Shown: one piece after another, positions 10,254-19,562 of the stretch
Layout: each line of letters starts with the position of its first letter
Position numbering within the stretch: the first letter of the stretch is position 1
NCBI RefSeq assembly: GCF_900116435.1
Contig: NZ_FPAZ01000003.1
Span: 1,225 to 65,224 of the forward strand
Reading direction: 5' to 3'
DNA length: 64,000 bases
From: Pseudoalteromonas lipolytica
Lineage (GTDB): Bacteria; Pseudomonadota; Gammaproteobacteria; Enterobacterales; Alteromonadaceae
Notes under the pieces: generated by a model
Databases searched by the model: none
What the model was told of the DNA's origin: nothing
Seen by the model: the letters and a program-made list of their open reading frames with translations, nothing else
Translations under genes and position numbers: made by a program

Positions 10254-13200
10254 TTATGCATGTGCCAATTGCACAGCTTGTTCGATATCTACGGCAACCA
10301 TACGTGAAACGCCTGGTTCAGCCATAGTTACACCCGTCAATCTGCCTGCCATTTCCATAGCAATCTTATTATGACTGATATAAATAAATTGCACTGATTG
10401 TGACATCTCTTCTACCAAACGGCAAAAACGACCCACATTTGCATCATCCAATGGCGCATCCACTTCATCTAGCATACAGAATGGAGCTGGATTGAGCCTG
10501 AATATTGAAAACACCAATGATAATGCGGTCAGCGCTTTTTCTCCACCACTAAGCAGGTGAATTGTCGAATTTTTCTTGCCAGGAGGCCGTGCCATTATAC
10601 TAACACCACTTTCAAGCAAGTCATCACTGGTTAATTCTAAGTAAGCGCTTCCGCCGCCAAATACTTTTGGAAATAACTCACCAAAATCACTATTTACTTG
10701 TTCAAACGTCGCCTTAAATCGATTTTTTGTTTCGCGGTCGATTTTTTGAATCGCGCCCTCAAGCGTATTAAGTGCTTGAGTTAAATCATCAAGTTGCTGA
10801 TCTAAATAGTCACTTCGCTGCTTAGCCTGCTCAAACTCATCGATCGCGGCTAAGTTAACTGCCCCTAGTTCATGTAAGCCCTGCGTCGTTTTAGATAGCA
10901 TGCTTTGCATACTATTTAAGTTGGCATTGTCTGGCAGTGATTCAAGCACTGTTTTTAAGTGTTGATCCAACTCTTCAAGTGGCTCCAGCGCCGCTTGCGC
11001 TTTTACAAGCAAACTTTGTTCATCTAACGCCAGTGATTGCAGTTGTTCTTGCAACGTAACTAGCTCTGATTGCGATGATTTAAGCGATGCCTGCTTATCC
11101 GCTAGTTCCTTTTTAGCGTGAGTCAGTGACGCTTGCAAGTTTTTTAGCTCAACGTCACTTTGTTGATGTTTTTCAAGCAATAACACAATATGCTCTGCCG
11201 TCTCTTCAAGCGGGATCACTAACTCTTCTAACTGCGCTGTTAATTCTAAAACAGCGTCACTTGCGGCTGTATGTGCTGCATCAGCATGTTGTAATTTTGT
11301 TTCACTGAGTTGACACTCACTACGGGCTTTTTGTTCCGCTAAATTCGCTTGATGGGCAAGTGTCTTGTAATGCTCTAATTGAGACGCAACTTGGCGATAC
11401 TGATTGTCAGCATCCATTTGCACTTGCTTAGCCTGTTCAAGGTTACTTTCAAGCGTTGCGTGGTGTTCTAGCAAATCTTCTAGGCGCAATTGTTGGTTTT
11501 CTTGTTGCTGAACGACACCTTGCATTTGCTCTTTAAGCGACGTTTTGCGCAGCTGTAATTTAGCCAGTTGATTTTGCCACTGCGTTTGCTGCTCAAGGAG
11601 CATGTCTCTGCGAGTACTTGCTGAGGCAATTTGCTGCGCAACGTGATGAATACGCTCTCTGTGTTGCTCTTTTTCAGCGATGAGCGTGTTCTTTTTGGTA
11701 AGGTGACTGTCGAGCTGCTGTTGCTTGTCTGCGATTTGCTCATTGAGCTCTTCATCAAGTTCCTCTGCATCACTCAACTGGGCATGTTTTAACAGCAGTG
11801 AGTTGTCCGTGTCTTTTTTTGCATCAGCTTGAAAATTACGACCATAAATACAGCCCTTTTCATCAATCACGGCGAGCCAATATGGATCCGCTAGAATCGC
11901 TTCATCAAACGTTGCTTGAAATGCAAATCGTGTCAGCAATTCAGGGTAAATCCCCTGTTCAATGTATTGTGCTAATGAATGATCAGGCACAGCAAGGGTC
12001 TGTGACCAAACACTATTAGGCTGCGCATTTTTGCTGACCTGTAAATGCTCAAGACCCAGTAAAGCTTGCTCAACGAGAGGCTCAAAACCTGGCGTTACTT
12101 TTAATTGCGATAATAAAGAAGTGCGGTCACTGTCAGCATGCTCACTCAGGACTGAACTCAGTGCCGCAATACTGGCTTTATTTTCATTGCTGTGTTGTTG
12201 CACCCGTTGTAGTGCTTGCGCTAACTGTGCTTGCTCTGTCTCTGTTTGCACTAGATTTTGTGTCAGCCGATTCAGAGCCGTTTGCTGTTGAGCAAGTTCC
12301 TTGGTGAGCGCTTGGATATGAGTTTGCTGCTCAGTAATCTGCGTCGCAACAGGAGTCGCTTCAAGCTCACTGATTTCGTCCGTAAGCTGTTTAAGCTGTG
12401 TCTCTAGTTGGTCGATGGATTGCGAAAAATGCGCCAGCTGATTTTTGGCTACTGTCACCTCACTACTGAGCGTTTGACTTTGCTCTAATGCACGCTGGTA
12501 TTCCTGTGAAGCTGTATGTCTGTGCTGATGTTGTTCTGATGCGTGAAGTTCAACTTCGGCCACGTGCTCTGCACATAATAAACTTTGCTCTATCGCTTCT
12601 TGTAACTGCTCTTGCAGTAAAGAAGCCGCAGCGTGTTGCTCAGCCTGCAACTCTTTGTTTTGCAATTGCAGTTGCTGCTGCTTAATCAAGTTTTGACTAA
12701 TATTTTGCTGCTGTTGCTTTAAGCTGATTTGTTGCTGCTCTTTACGCGTTAACTCAGTGTGAGTTTGGTGCTGCGCGTGTTGTGCATCTTGTAATTTTTG
12801 CTGCTCAAGCTGTACTTGATTCTCAAGGCTCGCTAAAACATCATCATGACCAGAGTGGGCTTCTTTAAAAAACTGTATTTGTTCTTTAAGCTTATCTATT
12901 TCAGCAGCCTTATCAACTTGCTGTTGATGCAGCTTTTGCCACTTTAAAACCGCAATTTGCCCTTTTAGAGTCCGCTCTGTGGCTTTTAACTCACGGTATT
13001 TTTTCGCGTCGACTGACTGTACAGCAAGTTTATCGAGTTGCGTTTGTAACTCTTTACGAACATCCAGTAAGCGCTCAAGGTTTTCGCGAGTACTTTTAAT
13101 ACGGGTTTGTGTTTCGCGTCGGCGCTCTTTGTATTTAGACACCCCCGCGGCTTCTTCTAAAAACACACGCAAATCGGCAGGCTTACTCTCGATTAGTCGC

Positions 13201-13649
13201 GATATCATGCCTTGTTCTATAATGGCATAGCTTCGCGGCCCAAGCCCTGTTCCCAAGAAAATATCAGTAATGTCGCGCTTACGACATTTGCTGCCATTAA
13301 GAAAATAAATAGATTGCCCATCACGCGTTACCAAACGCTTAATAGCAACTTGGTTCCTGTCAGCAAACGTATTCGGTAAATGACCACTGGTATTATCAAA
13401 AATTAGCTCAACAGAGGCCTGTGAAATCGGCTTACGATTGGTTGAGCCATTAAAAATAACATCGGTCATGGCATCGCCACGTAAGTTCTTCGCTGAACTT
13501 TCACCAAGCACCCAGCGCACCGCATCAATAACATTTGATTTGCCACAGCCGTTAGGCCCGACAACACAAGTCATTTGATCAGGAAATGGGATTTTAGTGG
13601 GTTCAACAAACGATTTGAAACCCGCTAACTTTATGGTGCTTAAGCGCAT
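10254..13649 (-). CDS. smc: Chromosome segregation protein SMC
   Basis: 1131 residues. The head ATPase is split: Walker A GPNGCGKS (31-38) at the N-terminus, and ABC signature LSGGEK (1033-1038) plus Walker B ending in Asp1061-Glu1062 at the C-terminus. Between them lie two long Gln/Glu/Leu-rich coiled coils around a hinge (about 505-640). The protein dimerises at the hinge and, with ScpA/ScpB, compacts and separates chromosomes. Its presence argues against an organism that uses MukBEF. zipA follows 36 bp downstream. Confidence 0.97.
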   Translation of the reverse strand: MRLSTIKLAGFKSFVEPTKIPFPDQMTCVVGPNGCGKSNVIDAVRWVLGESSAKNLRGDAMTDVIFNGSTNRKPISQASVELIFDNTSGHLPNTFADRNQVAIKRLVTRDGQSIYFLNGSKCRKRDITDIFLGTGLGPRSYAIIEQGMISRLIESKPADLRVFLEEAAGVSKYKERRRETQTRIKSTRENLERLLDVRKELQTQLDKLAVQSVDAKKYRELKATERTLKGQIAVLKWQKLHQQQVDKAAEIDKLKEQIQFFKEAHSGHDDVLASLENQVQLEQQKLQDAQHAQHQTHTELTRKEQQQISLKQQQQNISQNLIKQQQLQLQNKELQAEQHAAASLLQEQLQEAIEQSLLCAEHVAEVELHASEQHQHRHTASQEYQRALEQSQTLSSEVTVAKNQLAHFSQSIDQLETQLKQLTDEISELEATPVATQITEQQTHIQALTKELAQQQTALNRLTQNLVQTETEQAQLAQALQRVQQHSNENKASIAALSSVLSEHADSDRTSLLSQLKVTPGFEPLVEQALLGLEHLQVSKNAQPNSVWSQTLAVPDHSLAQYIEQGIYPELLTRFAFQATFDEAILADPYWLAVIDEKGCIYGRNFQADAKKDTDNSLLLKHAQLSDAEELDEELNEQIADKQQQLDSHLTKKNTLIAEKEQHRERIHHVAQQIASASTRRDMLLEQQTQWQNQLAKLQLRKTSLKEQMQGVVQQQENQQLRLEDLLEHHATLESNLEQAKQVQMDADNQYRQVASQLEHYKTLAHQANLAEQKARSECQLSETKLQHADAAHTAASDAVLELTAQLEELVIPLEETAEHIVLLLEKHQQSDVELKNLQASLTHAKKELADKQASLKSSQSELVTLQEQLQSLALDEQSLLVKAQAALEPLEELDQHLKTVLESLPDNANLNSMQSMLSKTTQGLHELGAVNLAAIDEFEQAKQRSDYLDQQLDDLTQALNTLEGAIQKIDRETKNRFKATFEQVNSDFGELFPKVFGGGSAYLELTSDDLLESGVSIMARPPGKKNSTIHLLSGGEKALTALSLVFSIFRLNPAPFCMLDEVDAPLDDANVGRFCRLVEEMSQSVQFIYISHNKIAMEMAGRLTGVTMAEPGVSRMVAVDIEQAVQLAHA

Positions 13650-13709
13650 CTAGTTGTTTTACCGATTTTTATTATTATTCTGCAATTTAACTCATTTTAT
13701 AACAAAAGG

Positions 13710-14441
13710 TTAAGCGTGACGTTTAAAATTATCTAAAATAATGCCTGTTGCCATGGCTACGTTCAGCGATTCAGCCTGACCATAAGCAGGTATGGTTATT
13801 TTATCAGTGACCAGCTTTTCACAATCTGGGCGAATACCGTGCGACTCACTGCCCATTAAAAGAACAGCATCTTGTTTAAGCTTTGCTTGATGAATATTAT
13901 CACCCGCTAAAAAAGCCCCATAAACGGGCAGGTTTAAGCTCGGTAAATAGCACGTTAAATCGGTTTGCGACACTGTCACACGGGCAAATGACCCCATGGT
14001 TGCACTAATGGTTTTTGGATTATATGCATCGGCACTGTCTTGGCTTGTCACTATATGGTTAATTCCATACCAGTCCGCCACGCGAATAATTGTGCCTAAG
14101 TTACCGGGGTCTGATACGCCGTCTAGCGCTAAAATAAGGCCCGAGGTGGGTAATGCTTGCTGCTTTGGCATATCAACAACAGCAATGGCTGCGTTATTGG
14201 TCACCAAGGTGCTGGCTTTCGTTAGACTGTCTTCATCGGCTTCGATAATTTGATGGGCTGCAAGTGCTGAGCGATGCGCGGCAATAAACGCGGGGGTTGC
14301 GAATATATTTGCGATACTCAAACCACTGTTTAATAACTCAAGGACATTTTTTTCACCTTGAACTAAATACTGGTTGTATTGCTTGCGGTATTTCTTCTGA
14401 CCTAATGCTCGAATAAGTTTCAGTTGGTTTTTTGAAATCAT
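13710..14441 (-). CDS. TrmH/SpoU-family RNA 2'-O-methyltransferase
   Basis: 243 residues from the preferred start MISKNQLK, chosen because AGG lies 6 nt before it; an in-frame start 36 bp upstream is possible. An N-terminal substrate-binding region (about 1-90) precedes a SPOUT domain with the three family motifs: LDGVSDPGNLGTIIR (about 105-120), MGSESHGIR (about 191-199) and IPAYGQAESLNVAMA (about 211-225). It should methylate a ribose 2'-OH in rRNA or tRNA with SAM. It resembles RlmB-type enzymes, but the exact target nucleotide cannot be read from sequence. Confidence 0.88.
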   Translation of the reverse strand: MISKNQLKLIRALGQKKYRKQYNQYLVQGEKNVLELLNSGLSIANIFATPAFIAAHRSALAAHQIIEADEDSLTKASTLVTNNAAIAVVDMPKQQALPTSGLILALDGVSDPGNLGTIIRVADWYGINHIVTSQDSADAYNPKTISATMGSFARVTVSQTDLTCYLPSLNLPVYGAFLAGDNIHQAKLKQDAVLLMGSESHGIRPDCEKLVTDKITIPAYGQAESLNVAMATGIILDNFKRHA

Positions 14442-14708
14442 AACAGCCTCATAAAATGAAGCCGTTAGTATACCCAAACCACCTAAAGATGCGAGTTTCA
14501 GTTAGAATTAAACGCGATTTAGGCAGGCATTAATTGCAAAGTGTGATTATTCCGATATTTAAATCTTTAAATCATAAAAATCACCGTTAAACCGACTACA
14601 GGGGGTGTCTCGCGGTGAATGATGTATCGCACAGTAAGAGCGCACTTAAAGTCGCAGACCGTGCCAATTGCTTTCCCCAATCGGCACGTGTGAATAGGCT
14701 ATAAGCTA

Positions 14709-15155
14709 TTAGCTAATTTTTGTTAGCCATTCATTTAACCATGGCTCAGTTACCGGCCACGGTTCAAAGTCTTCACAGGCATCAATTTCAAGGCGATGAC
14801 CAACAGGCTTTGCCTGTAAATCACGAAATAGTTCATCAAAACTGCGCCCTGCCCCACAAAATGTATCACCATAGCTGCGGTCACCCATAGCGATAATGCC
14901 ATACTGCTTGCCTGTTAACATGGGGAATTGATCATTTAATTGGCTGTACAATGTCACTAAATTATCAGGAATATCACCTTGGCCTGTGGTCGAGGTAATC
15001 ACCAATATATGTGATGCAGCCAGCATGTCTTCTACTGTGCCATTTTCAATAAGCTGTGCTTGGTGCGGTGACTTTTCAATCACCTCAATTACTTGCTCAC
15101 TTAAACGCTCTGCACCGCCGTACACACTGCCGACAAAAATACTAATGGTTGCCAT
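14709..15155 (-). CDS. yqcA: Flavodoxin-like protein (MioC/YqcA type)
   Basis: 148 residues, a stand-alone flavodoxin fold. FMN-binding loops are visible as GSVYGGAE (8-15), STTGQGDIPDN (about 55-65) and GDRSYGDTFCGAG (about 91-103). It probably carries electrons in the cytoplasm; the partner is unknown. It follows truC with a 14-bp overlap, and yqcC-truC-yqcA is the order known from E. coli, which is why I use that symbol rather than mioC. Confidence 0.85.
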   Translation of the reverse strand: MATISIFVGSVYGGAERLSEQVIEVIEKSPHQAQLIENGTVEDMLAASHILVITSTTGQGDIPDNLVTLYSQLNDQFPMLTGKQYGIIAMGDRSYGDTFCGAGRSFDELFRDLQAKPVGHRLEIDACEDFEPWPVTEPWLNEWLTKIS

Positions 15156-15927
15156 AATAATCCTTTTCTTCTGTTGGCCAGCCTAGTTGCTGGCAAATCG
15201 TTAACATCGCCTCTCCAAGGGGGGCTCTAATCGTTATTACTTGTTTATTATAAGGGTGCACAAACTTTAGCTCAGACGCAAATAACATCAGACGACGCAG
15301 CTGAAAGTGCTCTCTAAAAAATTGGTTATGTTGGTTATCACCGTGGTTTACATCACCAATGATCGGTAGCGATAAATGTTTTAAATGCCGTCTAATTTGG
15401 TGCTTTCGCCCCGTTTTAGGAAAACACTCCACTAGCGAATAACGCACAGTGGGGTATTTACCAATTGGGATCGGCAAAGCAGCTTGGTGCAAGCAGTTAA
15501 AGTGAGTTTGCGCCTCTTGTGCAGCCTTATTTTGATCAGCAAACTTATCGGCTATTTTATCGAGTTCTTCTTTTAAAGGCTTATCAAGGAAGATTGACTC
15601 ATTTAAAAAGCCCCTAACCAAGGCTAAGTAACGCTTTTCTATTTGCCCATCAATAAACAATTGATTCATGTCTCGAGCCGCTTCTGAGCTCAATGCAAAC
15701 AATAAAACACCTGAGGTGGGTCTATCTAAACGGTGCACCGGAAACACATGTTGACCAATTTGATCACGTAGCATTTGCATGGCAAATTGTGTTTCGTGTT
15801 TATCTAAAAATGAGCGATGCACCAGTAAACCAGACGGTTTGTCTATTGCGATATAATTTTCGTCGCGATATAAAACCGTTAACTCTTCATAGTGCGGTTT
15901 AACAATTTCATCCATCTTGGTTATCAC
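15142..15927 (-). CDS. truC: tRNA pseudouridine(65) synthase
   Basis: 261 residues, RluA-type pseudouridine synthase. The catalytic Asp lies in HRLDRPTSG (about residues 65-73), with RYLALVRG and KTGRKHQIRRHL downstream as usual for the family. TruC isomerises U65 in some tRNAs. The assignment to TruC rather than RluA/RluC rests on length and on its place between yqcC and yqcA. Translation may start at the second ATG (MDEIVK, 12 bp later); both overlap the 3' end of yqcC. Confidence 0.9.
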   Translation of the reverse strand: MITKMDEIVKPHYEELTVLYRDENYIAIDKPSGLLVHRSFLDKHETQFAMQMLRDQIGQHVFPVHRLDRPTSGVLLFALSSEAARDMNQLFIDGQIEKRYLALVRGFLNESIFLDKPLKEELDKIADKFADQNKAAQEAQTHFNCLHQAALPIPIGKYPTVRYSLVECFPKTGRKHQIRRHLKHLSLPIIGDVNHGDNQHNQFFREHFQLRRLMLFASELKFVHPYNKQVITIRAPLGEAMLTICQQLGWPTEEKDYYGNH

Positions 15928-16231
15928 TCAAATGCTGATCAAGCTTTAGTAAAACACTAATAACATCATGGCCACCGGCATGTTGTGCCAGCATCATTTC
16001 AGCCATAGGCGCAATAGCAAAGTTTCGAGGCAATGGCTGGTTATTGGTGATTAACATCTGCATTTTTTCAATAAATACAAATTGTAACCACTGCTCAAAC
16101 GCCATGGTGTCATGACAAAACGGAACAGATGAATTTAATGCTGCAGGATCAATTGCAGCTGTTTGCCATAGTTCATGACGTTGGAGTGTCGTTTGTAATT
16201 CGCGCAGCAGCGCCAAAGTCTGTTGATACAT
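15908..16231 (-). CDS. yqcC: YqcC family protein (DUF446)
   Basis: 107 residues, mostly helical. The FEQWLQFVFIEKMQ and PLPRNFAIAPMAEM segments are typical of YqcC. Its function is unknown. It is first in the yqcC-truC-yqcA operon, overlapping truC by 20 bp. In E. coli the same operon lies beside the csrB RNA gene, matching the CsrB-like RNA seen here about 1.5 kb away. Confidence 0.88.
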   Translation of the reverse strand: MYQQTLALLRELQTTLQRHELWQTAAIDPAALNSSVPFCHDTMAFEQWLQFVFIEKMQMLITNNQPLPRNFAIAPMAEMMLAQHAGGHDVISVLLKLDQHLSDNQDG

Positions 16232-16338
16232 TATATAACTCTTAAAACCTTTGGACTTATTATACCCTGTTCCAAGGCGCCATGGTATGGCGTATAATTC
16301 GCATCTTATAACGATTTATAAACGACGATTGGGATTTT

Positions 16339-17367
16339 ATGACAGAGCAAATTGCTACTTTAGGGCAACTTCTTGATGCTGCGGGCACTACATGGCGTGC
16401 TTTTGATATTGGTAGACACATCACTAAGTTAGACAAAAAACAATTTCTTGCGATTGAAGAAACTAAAATCCCTTACCCTTACCCACTTGCAGGTCACGCT
16501 TGGCTTGCGATTCAGTTTTGGGATGTCAAAGCATCCAAAGAGCCTTATGTCTGGTTTTTGAAGTTCCCACTCGATGAACAAAGCCGTTTAGTCAGTGCCA
16601 GCCGTGATCATTTTGCGAACATGGTCATCGAAGCATTAGGTACCGAAATTACCGGTGAAAATGCCGAAGGCAAGCTCGACAATAACCCGTATGTATTTAC
16701 ACCAAACGCCAATAAATTGGCCGCATTTAATGCCCAAGTTAAGTGCTTACTCAAACAAAGTGCATCGCAATATTATGAATATGCACAACTTTATTTTTCT
16801 GGCACCCTAGGTTTTGAAAATTGGCAAAGTGTTGCTGTACAAGGCATTGCTGATTTTGCAATGCGATTAGACAACGATAAAAACCTAACTAACTTGCAAT
16901 CAGCGTGGCCGCAACTGCCTGTTGAAGTGTTACAACCACTCAGCGCTATGCTTGAACACGTTACAATTCCTCCCGCTTTTGCGGAGCAACTTTTAGCTTA
17001 TGGCTTAAATGCCATAGAGCAAAAAGATGAGATAGCACTCGTCGCCGCACTTCGCAGTATATCAAAAGCATCAGCACAAGGTTTAACAGCCCAACTGGTT
17101 GATGCCGTATTGAACTCTGAAATGAACACGCATTCAGATGTGCTTTTAACCATTGCCGGACGTTGCTTTAGTACCTTAGAAGATCCTGCGCGCCTACATG
17201 TTTTTATGGATTGTTGTGCGCATCACACCGATATCGAACAGTTGTTTGTGAGTATTTTCACAGACCTAGTTGCAATTCCAACTATTCGACCTCACTTATT
17301 AGGTTTGTTACGTTTAGAAAATCGCAGCGAAACACTCGCGCGAGCAATAGGAAGGTTATTTTCGTAA
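16339..17367 (+). CDS. DUF3549 family protein
   Basis: 342 residues, soluble, no signal peptide. The N-terminus (ITLGQLLDA-type start, FDIGRHITKL, IPYPYPLAGHAWLAIQFWD) and the C-terminal half of helical repeats match the DUF3549 family found in Vibrio, Shewanella and Pseudoalteromonas. Function is unknown. It is divergent from yqcC (107 bp shared promoter region) and runs directly into the DUF3301 gene with no gap, so those two are one operon. Confidence 0.8.
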   Translation: MTEQIATLGQLLDAAGTTWRAFDIGRHITKLDKKQFLAIEETKIPYPYPLAGHAWLAIQFWDVKASKEPYVWFLKFPLDEQSRLVSASRDHFANMVIEALGTEITGENAEGKLDNNPYVFTPNANKLAAFNAQVKCLLKQSASQYYEYAQLYFSGTLGFENWQSVAVQGIADFAMRLDNDKNLTNLQSAWPQLPVEVLQPLSAMLEHVTIPPAFAEQLLAYGLNAIEQKDEIALVAALRSISKASAQGLTAQLVDAVLNSEMNTHSDVLLTIAGRCFSTLEDPARLHVFMDCCAHHTDIEQLFVSIFTDLVAIPTIRPHLLGLLRLENRSETLARAIGRLFS

Positions 17368-17667
17368 ATGGCAGGTTTATGGACACTCATCATTATTGGC
17401 AGCATTATCTATTTTTTTTGGTTAAACAGAAAAGTAGCTGAGGCCGCCAATCTTCATGCACAAAGGCAAATTGAACAGTTAAATGTGCAATTGGTGAGTG
17501 TTGCATGTAATAAGCGACGTATTGGCATTCTAAAAAATGGCAAACCCGGCATCAAAAGCGAGTTTATTTTTGAATTCTCAAGTGATGGGGAAAGTGTCTA
17601 TCAAGGTGTGCTGTTTATGGAAAATGAAATGCTGAAAAGTGTGGTGATACCACCGCATAAGATTTAA
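17368..17667 (+). CDS. DUF3301 family membrane protein
   Basis: 99 residues: one N-terminal TM helix (about 3-19) then a small cytoplasmic domain (KRRIGILKNGKPGIKSEFIFEFSSDGE..YQGVLFM). Matches DUF3301, regularly paired with DUF3549. Its start codon directly follows the DUF3549 stop. A heptamer repeat array begins at the base after its stop codon. Confidence 0.8.
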   Translation: MAGLWTLIIIGSIIYFFWLNRKVAEAANLHAQRQIEQLNVQLVSVACNKRRIGILKNGKPGIKSEFIFEFSSDGESVYQGVLFMENEMLKSVVIPPHKI

Positions 17668-17733
17668 GTTGCGAGTTGCGAGTTGCGAGTTGCGAGTTGC
17701 GAGTTGCGAGTTGCGAGTTGCGAGTTGCGAGTT
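17668..17733. repeat. Tandem heptamer array (GTTGCGA)9
   Basis: Nine perfect copies of the 7-mer GTTGCGA (17668-17730) plus GTT, beginning at the base immediately after the TAA of the DUF3301 gene. A sister array, GTTACGA x10, sits at 50176 behind bcp. Copy number should be prone to slippage. Confidence 0.95.
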
Positions 17734-17770
17734 AACAATACTAAGTTGCTCAGCTAAAAATACAACCCCA

Positions 17771-18178
17771 TAAAGAACTAAGGCGTAGCTTCAAGCCACG
17801 CCCCAATCTTGCTACTTCCATGATAAAGTATCCGTACTTTTGCCGAAGCTGCCGTTTTCATCTATCCCCTGAACGGGTATACATCCGATACACCCACCAT
17901 GCAACATCATGTCACATTTAACACATCCTAGTGTCGTCCACTTTCCTTCACTGGCTATCCTCTACGTTTCCAAACGCTCCTTTAGCTTCCTGCTAATATC
18001 ATCCCTTGGTCAATCCTTTTCAATTGCTCCGCAATTGTACTGCGTCCTGGCAGTGTCCTTATTCGTCCTTGCCTTCCTTAGAACTTGTCCTTTTGCTTCC
18101 TGCTTAAGCATCATGCTTGGTGTGCCATAATCCTAATCCTTGGCATCAGTTCATTCATTGAACCTGTGTCTTCTTGAC
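17771..18178 (-). ncRNA. csrB: CsrB-like regulatory RNA
   Basis: About 410 nt read on the minus strand. It contains roughly 20 GGA motifs, many as AGGA or CAGGA in loops or between short hairpins: GTTCAATGAATGAAC near the 5' end, TTAGC-AGGAA-GCTAA, CAATTG-CGGAG-CAATTG, CGTTTGGAAACG. It ends in a 9-bp terminator stem GGCGTGGCT/AGCTACGCC (17782-17802) and a weak U-rich tail. CsrB/CsrC/RsmZ RNAs bind many CsrA dimers through such GGA sites. In E. coli csrB lies between syd and yqcC; here yqcC and syd flank the same neighbourhood. The 5' end is estimated, so the exact start is uncertain by about 20 nt. Confidence 0.87.
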
Positions 18179-18336
18179 ATGGTTAAGTTTAGAGAATTCC
18201 TGAGATGTAGATAGGCATAAAAAGTAATTTTTCTTAAGTCACAAAATTGCAAAAAACAATAAATCCTTATAAATCATTTAAATAAGTCATTTTAGGTACA
18301 AAAATAACTGTATTAAAGTGATAATACTCACAGCAA

Positions 18337-18354
18337 TGTAAGAGAAATCGCACA
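18337..18354. promoter_or_regulatory. Candidate UvrY/GacA box upstream of the CsrB-like RNA
   Basis: TGTAAG-N6-CGCACA resembles the GacA/UvrY site TGTAAG-N6-CTTACA: the left half is perfect and the right half matches 4 of 6. It lies about 160 bp upstream of the estimated RNA start, a distance like that of the known upstream site of E. coli csrB. BarA/UvrY (GacS/GacA) control is therefore likely. Confidence 0.55.
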
Positions 18355-18377
18355 CACTACTTTCCAAAACGTCCCAA

Positions 18378-19028
18378 TTACTCTTTCGCCGCTTTGAACA
18401 TTAACTCACCTTCGACCTGATTAAAGCTTAATGCTTTAAAGACTTCGAACCCTTCGGAACTAAAGAATTCACGCTGCTCACCACGTGTGACAAATACGGC
18501 TAAACCCGATACTTGTTGGTGGCTGTCTACTAAATCATCTAGTCCTCGAAGTAAGTAACGCCCTAAACCTTGCCCCTGAAAATGAGGGTCTACAGCGATA
18601 AAAGCTAAAAACAAATACTGCCCTTTTTCAGCTAACATTTCACGAATTGTGCGCTCTTTTTCAATAAGTTGATTTGTCTGTAAATATCCTGCACTAAGCA
18701 TTAACTTTAAACGCCAGTGCCAATAGCGCTCTGCTTGTAACTCACTGGATGAATCAAACACACATGCAATGGCTTTTAATCGGCTTTGCGAGTACAAACC
18801 AATTAAAGGTTGTTTTTCTTGCCAAAAGCTCGCGAGCTCTTCACGTACTAAAGCGCGTAGTTTGGTTTCATACTTACTGGGATTATCTTCTTTGTAGCCC
18901 AGCACATTCTGAAGTACGGGGTCATCATGATAGGCTTGGTAAATAAGACTAGCGGCCGTGCTGATATCTTCAGCACTTAGGTATTGCACACGTAAGGTCT
19001 CGGGTTCAGCAACAGTTGTCATACTCAT
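18378..19028 (-). CDS. GNAT family N-acetyltransferase
   Basis: 216 residues. The acetyl-CoA binding motif A of the GNAT fold is clear as VDPHFQGQGLGRYLLRGL (about 137-154). The N-terminal part (AASLIYQAYHDDPVLQ) and a C-terminal GFEVFKALSF-type strand fit single-domain acetyltransferases. The substrate cannot be inferred. It reads towards the CsrB-like RNA on the same strand, and the roughly 200 bp after its stop carry the RNA's upstream control region. Confidence 0.85.
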   Translation of the reverse strand: MSMTTVAEPETLRVQYLSAEDISTAASLIYQAYHDDPVLQNVLGYKEDNPSKYETKLRALVREELASFWQEKQPLIGLYSQSRLKAIACVFDSSSELQAERYWHWRLKLMLSAGYLQTNQLIEKERTIREMLAEKGQYLFLAFIAVDPHFQGQGLGRYLLRGLDDLVDSHQQVSGLAVFVTRGEQREFFSSEGFEVFKALSFNQVEGELMFKAAKE

Positions 19029-19176
19029 CCTTTTCTGTGTTTTATTATTTTTAGTACTAGACTATAAGGTATATACCCAAGCGCGATTAAAGACAAATTC
19101 AGCGTGAGTTAAACTGCTGTTCATCATTATTATGGTTGAGCAGTAATAAAGACCGCCATACACAAGGAGCAGAATT

Positions 19177-19407
19177 ATGGATACGACAAAACATGATATT
19201 TCGACCTTATTTGCACAATTAGGTTTACCCAGCAAAGAAAGTGAAATCGATGCATTTATTGCCTCGCATCAGCTGTCTGATACCACCCTACTACAGGAGG
19301 CTCCATTCTGGGACGAAGCTCAGCAACATTTTCTAGCAGAATCTTTAGCTGAAGATGGGGCGTGGAGTGAGGTTATTGATGAATTAGACGCCCGATTGCG
19401 TCAATAA
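19177..19407 (+). CDS. DUF2789 family protein
   Basis: 76 residues, soluble and acidic. TLFAQLGLPS, the internal APFWDEAQQHFLAES and the closing VIDELDARL are the conserved pattern of DUF2789. An AAGGAGC ribosome-binding site lies 8 bp upstream of the start. Function is unknown. Confidence 0.85.
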   Translation: MDTTKHDISTLFAQLGLPSKESEIDAFIASHQLSDTTLLQEAPFWDEAQQHFLAESLAEDGAWSEVIDELDARLRQ

Positions 19408-19562
19408 ACACACGATTAGTTATCCATAACCTAAAATCTACCAATTTTGGGTTATGGATAAGGAAAGTAATTTCACATCACCTCTATTATTGCTACCATA
19501 CGCGCGCATTGCAGCCCATACGCTACAGTGCTTTTTATTCTTTAATCAGAGTTTATACAAAA

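Noticed and set aside
14660..14690. GTGCC..GGCAC hairpin between the methyltransferase and yqcA
   Set aside because: Imperfect stem without a T-run on either strand; not called as a terminator.
17668..17733. CRISPR-like array
   Set aside because: The 7-bp units are contiguous with no spacers and no cas genes are present; it is a simple tandem repeat. The same holds for 50176-50246.
17909..18130. 73-residue ORF on the plus strand
   Set aside because: It is antisense to the GGA-rich CsrB-like RNA, has no ribosome-binding site and its Ser/Cys/Phe-rich composition comes from the pyrimidine-rich complement of that RNA.
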